A stretch of DNA of 64,000 bases from Pedobacter cryoconitis (GCF_014200605.1 NZ_JACHCE010000007.1:62001-126000), one strand, 5' to 3'; positions 9,649 to 17,837 are shown, counted from the first letter of the stretch. Made by a program: numbers and translations. Notes: generated by a model not told the origin, from the letters alone.

Positions 9649-10310
9649 TTATATCCTGTACCATAAACCGATTTTAAATAGTTGCCACAACCTGCATCGT
9701 TCAATTTCTTTTTCAGGTTTTTAATATGTGAGTAAATAAAATCATGGCTATCCAGCATGTCTGCAATATCTCCTGAAAGATGTTCTGCAATGGCATTTTT
9801 AGAAATAACCCGGTTTTGATTCCCTATGAAATACAGCAGTAAGGCATATTCTTTCTTTGTCAGAATAACGGGTACGTCATTTATCCGCACTGTTTTAGCA
9901 AGAATGTTAATGTGTAATTCTTTTTGTTGTACAAGGTTAGCATTGGTAAACTGCTTTCTGCGGATAACTGAAAATACTCTTGCTCCTAATTCTGAAAGAT
10001 GAAATGGCTTGGCCAAATAGTCATCTGCTCCAATTTGAAGCCCTTTTATTTTATCATCTAAGGAGTCTTTAGCTGAAATGATAATTACCCCGTCTTGTTT
10101 ATTTTGCCTTTTTAATTCTTCCAGAACTTCCATACCATCACCGCCAGGCAACATCAGGTCAAGTAAAATACAGTTGTATTCATACAAACTGATTTTATCC
10201 ATTGCCTGATTGAAGTTTGCAGCAAGTTCACAGATATAATTTTCTCCTGAAAGATAAGTTGATATACTTACCGCAAGTTCTATCTCATCCTCTATGATCA
10301 GTATCTTCAT
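9636..10310 (-). CDS. OmpR/PhoB-type response regulator
   Basis: A 224-residue DNA-binding response regulator. The receiver domain (1-120) has the acidic pair EDE at residues 7-9, the phosphoacceptor D51 in LLDLMLPGGDG, and the conserved Lys in LAKPF near 101. The winged-helix effector domain (about 127-224) ends with VYGTGYKWEI, a standard OmpR-family ending. It is the first gene of a probable operon with the kinase. A box TATATTCG at 10315-10322, one mismatch from TAnnTTTG, lies 4 nt before the ATG, so the mRNA may have no leader. Confidence 0.94.
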   Translation of the reverse strand: MKILIIEDEIELAVSISTYLSGENYICELAANFNQAMDKISLYEYNCILLDLMLPGGDGMEVLEELKRQNKQDGVIIISAKDSLDDKIKGLQIGADDYLAKPFHLSELGARVFSVIRRKQFTNANLVQQKELHINILAKTVRINDVPVILTKKEYALLLYFIGNQNRVISKNAIAEHLSGDIADMLDSHDFIYSHIKNLKKKLNDAGCGNYLKSVYGTGYKWEI

Positions 10311-10385
10311 TTGACGAATATACTATTGTAATTCTGGATTCTTTTTGGATATGGTACTGATGAGCTAACCTAATTTGAGATAAAA

Positions 10386-11738
10386 TCAGGAAAGACGGTC
10401 AATTTTCTTTTGAAATTTTTCTACATATTTATTCCATGCAGTCTGATGTTCTTCATTGTCATATAATCTTTTGGCATACAGATATACTTCTTCCCGGAAG
10501 TGAAAACCCCATATTTCTTCTATGAACCTGATCCCTGAATCTAATGCTTTGGTAAGGACAGTGATTTTAGAGACATTAGCAATTTCACAATATTTATCCA
10601 GCCATAATCCCCGGCCTAGTTTTACATAATCTATTAGTAATTCTTCTGTTATAAATTGGGAAGGTACGTCTGACATTTCCGATTCATTATAATGAATTAC
10701 TTCTTTAATCAGTGTTTTGTCCAGATAAGCAGGGGGAATGGACGAAATATTTGTCTGGTTTCTGGCAGCCAGATAACATAGTTCCCTGGTCATGAGGTGT
10801 TCAGGTATATATTTAAGATTCGTTCCTTTTTTCTGTATTTCCTGTTCACATACAGCCTGGGTTATAAACCTTTCGGGGAAATGAGGAAAACAAAAAGCAC
10901 CGTATTTTTCACAGGCTTTTTTAAAGAATTGTTGTGTTTTAAATTCTTCTGGAATGCGGTTTAAATTATTCCAGTACTTGTATATTTTCTTTAACCAATA
11001 GGCTTCGTCTTTCCGGGGTAATTGCGTGGCTTTTGATAATACATATTCACCATCGTTCAAATCAAATATTAAATCTTCAAAAGCAGGGGTAGGGTTGTCT
11101 AAAAGTTTAGTGAGATTTGGAGAACACAGCCAGTCTTCACCTGTTTCGGCGTCTTCGTAACAGGCATTTTCAGGAGGATATTCACCTGTTCGATCATTAT
11201 AATAAAACAGACTGGTGTTATAATTGCCAATTTCTGTATAATGATCACTGATAATCAGTACCGGAGAAGTAACCAGTCCATCGCACTTAAAATATCCATG
11301 ATTATAATGGCTGATTAAGACTTCTTGTGTGATGATATCTCCTTGAGCATAGATCACTGACCCGCCTGCTACGAAACTCTGACAGGTTATCGATCCTGCT
11401 ACATATAAAAATGCACCATAATCTCCTTCTTCATTGATAATAGAGCCTTTTACGGAGAGATTGCCTAAGACGATGATTCCTTCGATACGGTCATCTGTCT
11501 GCTGAATTTGTAAACCCTGAAATTGTTTAATCCATTGTTTATCATTACTGGTCCAGCCCAGATCAATGTCGAGTCTTAGGTGATCTTGAAAATAAGCATC
11601 GCCATGGCAGATAAGAAAAATAGATTCATCCTCAAATTCTTCATTCTGATAAGGAAAAATAGTCTCCCAGGATTTGGCAAAACTATCAATAGATAAAAGT
11701 TCTTTGAATGTTGTAAAGCAGAAATTCTTCATTTTCAT
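10386..11738 (-). CDS. Beta-helix plus alpha-repeat protein of unknown function
   Basis: A 450-residue protein without signal peptide. Residues about 80-180 show short Val/Ile/Gly-rich turns (IIVLGNLSVKGSII, FLYVAGSITCQSFVAGGSVI, YAQGDII) like the right-handed beta-helix of polymer-forming cytoskeletal (bactofilin-like) proteins. Residues about 260-385 hold roughly five repeats of 23-24 residues with the core P-x-x-F/L-x-T-x-E/A, for example FPERFITQAVCEQ, IPEHLMTRELCYLAARN and VPSQFITEELLIDYV, resembling DUF4116-type alpha repeats. I know no activity for this combination. Its neighbours at 12351-13720 are WGR-DUF4240 and DUF7832-like proteins on the same strand, families often found in small variable clusters near toxin immunity genes; that link is inference. 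Confidence 0.75.
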   Translation of the reverse strand: MKMKNFCFTTFKELLSIDSFAKSWETIFPYQNEEFEDESIFLICHGDAYFQDHLRLDIDLGWTSNDKQWIKQFQGLQIQQTDDRIEGIIVLGNLSVKGSIINEEGDYGAFLYVAGSITCQSFVAGGSVIYAQGDIITQEVLISHYNHGYFKCDGLVTSPVLIISDHYTEIGNYNTSLFYYNDRTGEYPPENACYEDAETGEDWLCSPNLTKLLDNPTPAFEDLIFDLNDGEYVLSKATQLPRKDEAYWLKKIYKYWNNLNRIPEEFKTQQFFKKACEKYGAFCFPHFPERFITQAVCEQEIQKKGTNLKYIPEHLMTRELCYLAARNQTNISSIPPAYLDKTLIKEVIHYNESEMSDVPSQFITEELLIDYVKLGRGLWLDKYCEIANVSKITVLTKALDSGIRFIEEIWGFHFREEVYLYAKRLYDNEEHQTAWNKYVEKFQKKIDRLS

Positions 11739-11900
11739 CTTCCAGATTTTGAATTACCTGGTTTTAAATTTTGTATAAACAATAGTAATCATAGAAAAGC
11801 ATGCAGGATGCAATTGCGATGAAGATAAGTTAAATGGGTAAATATTTATGTAATTGGTTGTTTAATGTTCGTAAATTAGCTTATAACTAATCTTCACGTG

Positions 11901-12260
11901 ATGAAAATACAAATTAAATGGATTAAAGATCCTGAAGAGCATGATTATCCGGCAGCAACCTCTTATTTAAGTTTAATCTATGCAGACCCGGAGAAATATG
12001 TCAAACCTTTAAAAGCTGCTCCAATTACAGAATTTAAAGCTAAAGATATTTTTAGAGCCGCTATGCTTACCCGGTTAACGAAAGATAACTCGCATGTCGC
12101 AGAAAATATTGTTAAGATAAAAAAGGGTGTCAGACTATCTCCGATTTTATTGGTAAGAGATTCTCCGAATGGCAAAGTGATTATTGCAGATGGTTATCAT
12201 CGAATGTGTGCTGTATATACATTCAATGAAGATGCAGTTATTCCTTGTAAAATTGTTTAA
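11901..12260 (+). CDS. ParB/sulfiredoxin-like fold protein
   Basis: A 119-residue protein whose C-terminal half has the ParB-like nuclease pattern: an Arg-Leu-Ser-Pro-Ile strand (LSPILLVRD), then KVIIADGYHRMCAVY, where GYHR corresponds to the GxxR/H box of ParB and sulfiredoxin, then IPCKIV. Family members use this fold to bind or hydrolyse nucleotides, but no function is known for the small stand-alone forms. The ATG at 11901 is preferred to the in-frame GTG at 11898. It converges with the WGR gene, from which it is separated by a large hairpin. Confidence 0.75.
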   Translation: MKIQIKWIKDPEEHDYPAATSYLSLIYADPEKYVKPLKAAPITEFKAKDIFRAAMLTRLTKDNSHVAENIVKIKKGVRLSPILLVRDSPNGKVIIADGYHRMCAVYTFNEDAVIPCKIV

Positions 12261-12263
12261 TTG

Positions 12264-12337
12264 ATCTGTTGTTCATGCGATCAGGAAGATATTTTAAACT
12301 AGAAGTCTTTCTGATATTGTTGTAATGAACAACAGAT
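12264..12337. repeat. Long two-tier intergenic hairpin between convergent genes
   Basis: A perfect 13-bp inverted repeat (12264-12276 with 12325-12337) encloses a second stem of 10 bp with one G-U pair (12280-12289 with 12306-12315). There is no T-run on either side, so it is not a standard intrinsic terminator, although it occupies the place of one between the convergent ends at 12260 and 12351. Confidence 0.8.
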
Positions 12338-12350
12338 TATTGTCTGGATT

Positions 12351-13211
12351 TTATTGGTTAGTGCGGATGGAAACTATTTCTTCAACCAGCTTGGGATATC
12401 GTTTCTGGAATCCTTGTCCTTGTTCTATGTCCCTGTTCATTTCTTCCGGATCATCGTAATGAATTGTATCCGGATATAATTCAGATACTGCATCACGGAT
12501 AACATCTTCCTGGTCTTCATGATTGATACTATAAGCCTCATCTGCTACATACAGAAGACCCTCTGCCCAGCAATTACCAATATTAAAATCAATATCAGGT
12601 GATAAAAATGTATTGATGTCAGTTTTTAGTCCTTCGAAAAAATCTTTTCCTTTTAACAGCAACCAGCATCTGAAGTAAATAAACCCATCACCAGAGAGTG
12701 ATTCGTCAAACGTAATTACACCGTTTTCATTTTTAAAATCATTTTCTAAAATAATATTGAGTTCAGCAATTTCTGCTTTATAAAGTTCGTGAAGCTTTTC
12801 CTGTAAGCATTTTTCAAACAGAATAAGTCTTTGTTTGCCGCTTTTTGATAGTAATTCTGTTAGGCTTTCTATATGTTCATCCGCATCGTATTCCTGCCAG
12901 TTTGCGTTTCTGTATTTGTTTGATTTTTTAATAGACTCCCAAAAAAATATATCTGCCGTTTCGTCTTCTGAAAGTTCTGCCTTATCAGGAATGTCATCGT
13001 CTTTGCCCAGTTCGATATAGCCTGATTTAGTCTTCTGATGAATCAGCTTGTGTGTTTCCAGATCACATTCAGCGTCTGAACTAAATTCTTTAACAAGTTC
13101 ACGGCCTTTTGTTCCAACTTTCCCAAAAGCTATAGTCTGAATCTTGTTTTCTACAGTTATATTCCAAAATTTATTAGAAGTGCTGTCCTGATTTATAAAT
13201 CTTCTTGTCAT
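12351..13211 (-). CDS. WGR domain plus DUF4240 protein
   Basis: A 286-residue cytoplasmic protein. Residues 1-75 match a WGR domain (SNKFWNITVENKIQTIAFGK, then VGTKG and KSGYIELG); in PARP-like and other proteins this small beta-rich domain binds nucleic acid. Residues about 85-240 match DUF4240 (DIFFWESIKKS, FDESLSGDGFIYFRCWLLLKG, DFFEGLKTDI). Such combinations are scattered in Bacteroidetes and Actinobacteria, often in accessory clusters with immunity-like proteins; no activity is established. It is 32 nt downstream of the DUF7832-like gene and probably cotranscribed with it. Confidence 0.82.
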   Translation of the reverse strand: MTRRFINQDSTSNKFWNITVENKIQTIAFGKVGTKGRELVKEFSSDAECDLETHKLIHQKTKSGYIELGKDDDIPDKAELSEDETADIFFWESIKKSNKYRNANWQEYDADEHIESLTELLSKSGKQRLILFEKCLQEKLHELYKAEIAELNIILENDFKNENGVITFDESLSGDGFIYFRCWLLLKGKDFFEGLKTDINTFLSPDIDFNIGNCWAEGLLYVADEAYSINHEDQEDVIRDAVSELYPDTIHYDDPEEMNRDIEQGQGFQKRYPKLVEEIVSIRTNQ

Positions 13212-13243
13212 AGCTTGTCAAATAGGTTTCTTATCAAAAATGT

Positions 13244-13720
13244 TTATTTCTTCTTTTTAAATTCTTTCCATTGTTCAAAACGCTCATCGATCCGCACTTT
13301 TAGCAGATCATAATTACTCCAGGAGTTTCCGATTCTGTAAAGAGCGTCCTGATCAAGGAGGTTATTGACTACTCTTATATTGAGTAACTGAGCGTAATCG
13401 CCTACATAATCTTTGTAGGCTTTTGCAAATTTTGTTCCGTCTTCATAATATGCTTTTGCGAATTCATTTCCAATCTTACTCAGGTCATTACTGGTGAGTT
13501 TTCCGTCACAGTTATGCATCAGATATTCGCTTCCGGTCAGTGTTCTGTTTTTTACACTTTTAATGTCTTCTTCGCCATCTTTTATCTGTTCTTGAGAGAG
13601 TAAGCCATTCTCTATAAACCAGGTTAAGAATATTCCAATATGTGTGGCGCCGTTTATTTTAGGTAAATCGGGAGGGAAATCACCCTCATAATGCCAGGAA
13701 GCATCATCGTATTTCTTCAT
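13244..13720 (-). CDS. DUF7832-like cytoplasmic protein
   Basis: A 158-residue soluble protein beginning MKKYDDASWHYEGDFPPDLP, then a helical part with GATHIGIFLTWFIENGLLS, LMHNCDGKLTSNDLS and GNEFAKAYYEDGTKFAKAY. This pattern fits the DUF7832 family as I know it, whose members are common in accessory clusters next to WGR or DUF4240 proteins. No catalytic residues are evident. It is the first gene of a likely two-gene unit with the WGR protein. Confidence 0.75.
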   Translation of the reverse strand: MKKYDDASWHYEGDFPPDLPKINGATHIGIFLTWFIENGLLSQEQIKDGEEDIKSVKNRTLTGSEYLMHNCDGKLTSNDLSKIGNEFAKAYYEDGTKFAKAYKDYVGDYAQLLNIRVVNNLLDQDALYRIGNSWSNYDLLKVRIDERFEQWKEFKKKK

Positions 13721-13891
13721 AATTCTAATTATATTTGCGTTTTATGATATTGCTAATATATAAAAATTAAGATATTTCCTGTTTTATAAAATCTATGAAA
13801 ATGCTGCAAAACAAGTGATGTATCCTGATTTTGAATTAATGAATCCAGTTATTTCCCCTTTGCGGTTATTTAATCTTAAAGGAGTGAAAAA

Positions 13892-14785
13892 ATGAAAATA
13901 ATAAGTATGAATATTTTTAAAGTAATAACCATGATGCTCACTATAAGCTGTGGTGGGGCTATTGCACAAGTGAAAAATGATATGCCATCAAAAAATGTAG
14001 AAAAAGCAATGATGTATCTTGCTTTTGATCTGGCAACTAAAGATCGTTATGTATTTCCAATTCAATTCTTTAAGCTTAAAAATGTAAAAAAAATTGTATC
14101 AGATAATCCTAAAGATCCAGACAATGAATTTAGTTTAGAATTCAATACTAAAGGACAGTGGATTAGTCTGGAAACTAAAGGTGACAATCTGCGGGTTAAA
14201 TATATGAATGATGCTCCGGCTGGTTTTACAAATAATCACGGTAAGATGCTTGATTTTTATTATTCGGGGGATACTGCAGTTGTTAAGATTGAACATAAGA
14301 TATGGCAATACAGACTTGTTGGACAAATGTTTTTAGACACGGAATCTTATCCCTGTGAAAAAGGCATTGGTTCGATATTTCATCCATCAGAAACAAGCTT
14401 TAACCATAAGAAAATTAGAAAAACAGATAAGCATCAGCAGATCATTTCTGAACCGGCCGATCTAAAAGAAAGTGACTATCTGCCCAGGTTAATTACAACT
14501 TATAGTCATACAAGCTGGAATTTACCGCTGTCAATTGATGAAGATGACTATGCTTATAAAGATAGAAACGATATTGGAAATGTTAAGAGAACAAAATACT
14601 TTTATGATACAGAAGGGAATCTGGTTATGGATGTATCTGAAAATGGTTTTACTACCAACCATGTTTTTAAAATGAAAAACGGATTACCTGTTACGCTGAC
14701 AACAAGGTGGAAGGGGAGACAAATGAAAGGGACTGCTGAGGAAAAACCAGAAATCACTAATTTCAGCTATACGTTTTTTCGGTAA
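13892..14785 (+). CDS. Secreted protein of unknown function
   Basis: A 297-residue protein with an N-terminal Sec signal (VITMMLTISCGGAIAQV, likely cut after Ala-Gln or at Ala). A second ATG at 13907 gives a more compact signal peptide. The mature part is beta-rich and repetitive in a YD-like way (TKYFYDTEGNLVMDVSEN, HVFKMKNGLPVTLT), resembling the RHS/YD-type strands often seen in secreted Bacteroidetes proteins. I do not recognise a family. AAAGGAGTG at about 13878-13886 resembles a ribosome binding site. Its 3' end overlaps the convergent hydrolase remnant by 23 nt. Confidence 0.75.
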   Translation: MKIISMNIFKVITMMLTISCGGAIAQVKNDMPSKNVEKAMMYLAFDLATKDRYVFPIQFFKLKNVKKIVSDNPKDPDNEFSLEFNTKGQWISLETKGDNLRVKYMNDAPAGFTNNHGKMLDFYYSGDTAVVKIEHKIWQYRLVGQMFLDTESYPCEKGIGSIFHPSETSFNHKKIRKTDKHQQIISEPADLKESDYLPRLITTYSHTSWNLPLSIDEDDYAYKDRNDIGNVKRTKYFYDTEGNLVMDVSENGFTTNHVFKMKNGLPVTLTTRWKGRQMKGTAEEKPEITNFSYTFFR

Positions 14786-15203
14786 TTGACCCGATTATAA
14801 TCTTTATAAGTTCTTTAGCGTTAGCATAAACCATAAAATGTCCGCCATCATTAATTATTATATCGGGCGTCGTGGTGTATTTAATAGGGAGTACATGGTC
14901 TGCCGTACCATGAATATGAATCAGATTGATTGGGCGCTCTGTATTTCTCCATTCCAGAATACAGGTCAAAGCCCATTTCATAAAATAGGGGTCACTGTCT
15001 ATAACCAGTTGCTTTAATAAAGTGATCTCATCAGAGGTTTTAGCACCAAGAAATTTCAAGCCTAAGTGATTACCTTTTTTCAAAAGATTAACTGGCAGCA
15101 ATTTTTGCAGTCTTAGGCTCCCGGCCATTCTGTAATTTTTAAAAGCTCGCCGATCGGCGCCTAAGCCGCTAATGAAGTATATCTTTTTGCACATACTGAG
15201 CAA
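14763..15203 (-). pseudogene. Alpha/beta hydrolase with an in-frame deletion of the nucleophile region
   Basis: Related Bacteroidetes alpha/beta hydrolases of this type are about 220 residues and begin IYFISGLGADxRxF, then have a GxSxGG nucleophile elbow near residue 75-80. Here the start is intact (IYFISGLGADRRAFKN) and the C-terminal half is intact (FLGAKTSDE, MKWALTCILEW, LIHIHGTADHVLP, NDGGHFMV, with the Asp and His of the triad), but about 80 residues between them are absent, including the catalytic Ser. The reading frame is preserved across the join near residue 26. I infer a remnant without hydrolase activity. The best start is the ATG at 15194. The 3' end overlaps the neighbouring gene by 23 nt. 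Confidence 0.75.
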
Positions 15204-15289
15204 TCTTGACTATAAAAAATAAAAAGGCCTTCGGGATTGAAAATGAGTAAATAGCAAGGTATCTGCCTTATTATTTACTCATGAATAGA

Positions 15290-15670
15290 TTACATCCATT
15301 TAGAGGCAAAGCGATAAAACCCATGTCTCAGTTCGTTGAAAAGTTTTTCTTCAGTAAGATAGTCTTCATGTAAATTGTGATTATCTGATAAAGTGATTTT
15401 CTCTACTGAGCCACCGGATTCACTGATCTGATCTTTGATATTGCTGTTATTCTCATGAATGCTGCTTCTTAAATCATCGATAGCAGTCTTATGTATAATA
15501 AATTCGTTTTGAAAATGCTCAACTTGCTCAGCTACCTCTTTATTGGTATTGTCAGCAAGGATCTCTTCCAGGCGTTCCTGAAGAATTACAAGTTCCTGAG
15601 CGTAAAAATCAAGGCCCCTTAAGGAGTCGCTATGTAAATTCGTGATGTGTTTAATACTTAGCTGTTTCAT
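15290..15670 (-). CDS. Coiled-coil hypothetical protein
   Basis: A 126-residue, mostly helical acidic protein. Residues about 20-80 form heptad-like hydrophobic patterns (YAQELVILQERLEEILAD, VAEQVEHFQNEFIIHKTA), suggesting a coiled coil. There is no signal peptide or membrane segment. I do not recognise a family; similar short helical proteins accompany stress genes in Pedobacter. Two hairpins lie upstream (15729-15754 and 15771-15795). Confidence 0.65.
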   Translation of the reverse strand: MKQLSIKHITNLHSDSLRGLDFYAQELVILQERLEEILADNTNKEVAEQVEHFQNEFIIHKTAIDDLRSSIHENNSNIKDQISESGGSVEKITLSDNHNLHEDYLTEEKLFNELRHGFYRFASKWM

Positions 15671-16084
15671 AGATCTAATGTATCTATAATTTCAGTTACG
15701 ATTTGTTAATTCAAAATAATCTTTCTTAAGCTGATTTGTCGCTGACAATCAGCTGGCTGGAGAAACGAAAAGCCCGGCTATATCTTTGCCGGGCTCTTAC
15801 TATTGGGTGTGTTGTGCATTCTGGTTAGAAAATAAAGAAATCTTTAATCTTTATTTATATACCTATGACTATACTGCTTTCTGAAGGTTTAATCAGTTAT
15901 CAAAATAAATTACAGCGTAATTAAATGATTTGTTCTTTATGAAAGACATAATGTCGGCAACATGTGTATGTTAATGATTAACAATTCTTTGTATGAATAT
16001 GTGTTTATAGTTGTTAACTATAAGGTGAACAAAAGTAAGGTAAATTTAATTTGTTTTCTAGAAAATCGTTAATTACATTTGGGT
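15671..16084. other. 414-nt gene-poor stretch with two hairpins
   Basis: No convincing protein gene. It holds an imperfect hairpin at 15729-15754, the terminator-like hairpin listed separately, and a CAAAAGTA (reverse of TACTTTTG) at 16030-16037 that could be a leftward -7 element, though without a clear -33 element. Otherwise the stretch is AT-rich and featureless. Confidence 0.5.
15771..15795 (-). terminator. Orphan terminator-like hairpin
   Basis: An 8-bp GC-rich stem (15771-15778 with 15788-15795). Read leftward it is followed by TTTTCGTTTC, so it looks like a minus-strand terminator. No protein gene precedes it on that strand, which raises the possibility of a small RNA between about 16030 and 15770. 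Confidence 0.5.
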
Positions 16085-16318
16085 ATGGATATATTTAACA
16101 GAGAAAAATACGATTTGGTATTTAGTAGTGGTTTAATAGCCAATAATGCAGTAAAAGACACTGAATCCCGTACTGTAATTAATAAATACAGCGCATTTTG
16201 TGAAAAATTAATCATAGAAAATCCAGCTACCAAAGTGGATGATCTTTGCGATTCTGCAATAACAGGGTTCCGTTATCTTAAGAAATATGGAGAAATACCT
16301 GTTGTAAATACATTATAA
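16085..16318 (+). CDS. Small hypothetical protein (77 residues)
   Basis: A short acidic, probably helical cytoplasmic protein (MDIFNREKYDLVFSSG at the start, FRYLKKYGEIPVVNTL at the end). The frame opens from a TTG at 16079, but the ATG at 16085 is preferred. A TACATTTG box at 16074-16081 is only 3 nt before it. No family recognised. Codon use is like that of the neighbours. It precedes the GmhB-like gene by 70 nt on the same strand. Confidence 0.6.
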   Translation: MDIFNREKYDLVFSSGLIANNAVKDTESRTVINKYSAFCEKLIIENPATKVDDLCDSAITGFRYLKKYGEIPVVNTL

Positions 16319-16388
16319 TTTTAAAATTGGTTAAAATCATCACGGGTTTTTCATTTATATTTTGATCTTTGGCAGCAAATCAAAAATA

Positions 16389-16886
16389 ATGAATAAAGCA
16401 ATTTTTTTAGACCGTGATGGAGTCCTTAACCATGAGATGAATGATTACATCTGCAGAGTAGAAGATTTTGAAGTGCTGGAATATCAGATTCCTCCTTTAA
16501 AAAGATTATTTGATGAAGGATATCTCCTGGTAGTTATCACTAATCAGGGTGGAATTGCATTAAAGCGTTATACTGAAGACACGCTGGCTGATATGCATGA
16601 AATCCTTTTCAATAAATTCGAAGAGCAAGGTGCTGAAATTATTCATGCTTATTATTGCCCGCATCATCCAACGGTAGATGGGGAGTGTGAATGCCGCAAG
16701 CCTAAATCTGGTATGTTGCTTGAAGCGATCGCTGAATATAATATAGATCCTGCATTATCAGTAATGATAGGTGATAAACCGAGGGATGTGGAAGCTGCTA
16801 ATGGAGCAGGAGTGAAGGGTATTTTAATCGCGCCTGACGAACAAATAGATTATAACAAAGTAAAAGCTGTTCTGGAAGGAAATTAA
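16389..16886 (+). CDS. GmhB-type HAD phosphatase (D,D-heptose 1,7-bisphosphate phosphatase-like)
   Basis: A 165-residue HAD-IIIA hydrolase. FLDRDGVLN gives the catalytic Asp pair D8 and D10; TNQGG is motif II; CPHHPTVDGECECRKPK is the Cys/His zinc loop characteristic of GmhB and histidinol phosphatase relatives; GDKPRDVEAANGAG is motif IV. GmhB removes the 1-phosphate of glycero-manno-heptose bisphosphate in the synthesis of LPS core or glycoprotein heptose. No other heptose gene is near, so the exact sugar substrate is inferred. The start at 16389 is chosen because the HAD motif normally begins a few residues from the N-terminus; the frame is open from 16362. Confidence 0.85.
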   Translation: MNKAIFLDRDGVLNHEMNDYICRVEDFEVLEYQIPPLKRLFDEGYLLVVITNQGGIALKRYTEDTLADMHEILFNKFEEQGAEIIHAYYCPHHPTVDGECECRKPKSGMLLEAIAEYNIDPALSVMIGDKPRDVEAANGAGVKGILIAPDEQIDYNKVKAVLEGN

Positions 16887-16901
16887 GCTTTCTGATAAAT
16901 A

Positions 16902-16933
16902 AAAAATTCCGTTTCAATTGAAACGGAATTTTT
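16902..16933. terminator. Bidirectional terminator palindrome
   Basis: A perfect 32-nt palindrome (stem 14 bp, AATT centre) that begins with A-rich and ends with T-rich sequence, followed by TATTTTCT. It separates the convergent genes ending at 16886 (+) and 16968 (-). Confidence 0.9.
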
Positions 16934-16967
16934 ATTTTCTAACCTTTTATATTTTGAAAAGCTAAAT

Positions 16968-17633
16968 TTAAGCCTGAGCTTCAGCTGCTTTTTTATGATC
17001 AGCAAGGAATGTAGCTAATCCGTTGTCTGTTAATGGGTGTTTTAATAAACCTAAAATAGCAGATAATGGGCCAGTCATTACATCTGCACCTAATTTAGCA
17101 CAGTTGATAATGTGTAATGGTCCGCGGATAGAAGCTGCAAGAATTTCAGTTTCATAACCGTAGTTATCAAATATTAAACGAATATCTTCGATTAATTGTA
17201 AACCATCAGTACCTATGTCGTCTAAACGGCCAAGGAAAGGAGATACATAAGTAGCACCTGCTTTAGCAGCTAATAAAGCTTGTCCTGAAGAGAAGATCAA
17301 TGTACAGTTCGTTCTGATCCCTTTTGAAGAGAAATATTTGATAGCTTTAACACCATCTTTAATCATTGGAACTTTTACTACGATCTTTGGATCAAGTTTA
17401 GCTAAGGCTTCACCTTCTTTAATAATGTTCTCAAAATCTGTAGAGATAACTTCAGCACTTACATCTCCGTCAACGATAGCACAAATTGCTTTGTAATGAT
17501 CGATAACTTTTTGATCGCCTGAAATACCTTCTTTAGCCATAAGGCTCGGATTGGTCGTTACACCATCTAATACACCAAGATCTTGTGCTTCTTTGATTTG
17601 CTCAAGATTAGCTGTGTCAATGAAAAATTTCAT
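16968..17633 (-). CDS. fsa: Fructose-6-phosphate aldolase / small transaldolase
   Basis: A 221-residue member of the short TalC/FSA transaldolase group, a cytoplasmic TIM barrel that forms a Schiff base with sugar phosphates. Visible features are FIDTANLEQI at the N-terminus with D6, DGVTTNPSLMAKEG, IVVKVPM with the Schiff-base Lys at residue 87, GIRTNCTLIFS, AGATYVSPFLGRLDD and ILAASIR. Its length matches FSA (about 215-220), not the longer TalB. Whether it works as a transaldolase in the pentose phosphate pathway or as an aldolase cannot be told from sequence alone. Confidence 0.93.
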   Translation of the reverse strand: MKFFIDTANLEQIKEAQDLGVLDGVTTNPSLMAKEGISGDQKVIDHYKAICAIVDGDVSAEVISTDFENIIKEGEALAKLDPKIVVKVPMIKDGVKAIKYFSSKGIRTNCTLIFSSGQALLAAKAGATYVSPFLGRLDDIGTDGLQLIEDIRLIFDNYGYETEILAASIRGPLHIINCAKLGADVMTGPLSAILGLLKHPLTDNGLATFLADHKKAAEAQA

Positions 17634-17734
17634 GATTATATGATTTAAGGAAAAATAAACTCTGGATAAATTCAGGGTGTGCCCTGGTCGGAAGATTGTG
17701 CAATGAAATCATAGTCAATCTGAAAAAATAAAAA

Positions 17735-17835
17735 ATGGGCAAGCAACCTTTATCGCACCGCTACAACCTTCTACCCTTGCTTCGTTCCCGCCCTGGGGGA
17801 GTTCAAAGGGAGCTGATCGTAAAGGACTTGCCCAC
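17735..17835 (-). ncRNA. ffs: Signal recognition particle RNA (4.5S type)
   Basis: Read on the minus strand, GGGCAAG at the 5' end pairs with CTTGCCC at the 3' end, CCTTTA pairs with TAAAGG inside, and the apical part contains CCCCCAGGGC, GGGAAC and GAAGCAAGGGT, the conserved SRP domain IV with its AGCA internal loop that binds Ffh. The 3' end runs into a T-rich tract (ATTTTTTATTTTTTC), which would terminate it. About 100 nt, the normal size for a 4.5S RNA. A strong promoter lies directly upstream. Confidence 0.93.
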
Positions 17836-17837
17836 TG

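Noticed and set aside
16074..16081. TACATTTG just before the ATG of the 77-residue gene, as a leaderless promoter
   Set aside because: Only 3 nt separate it from the ATG, so transcription would probably start inside the codon; a chance match in AT-rich DNA is as likely.
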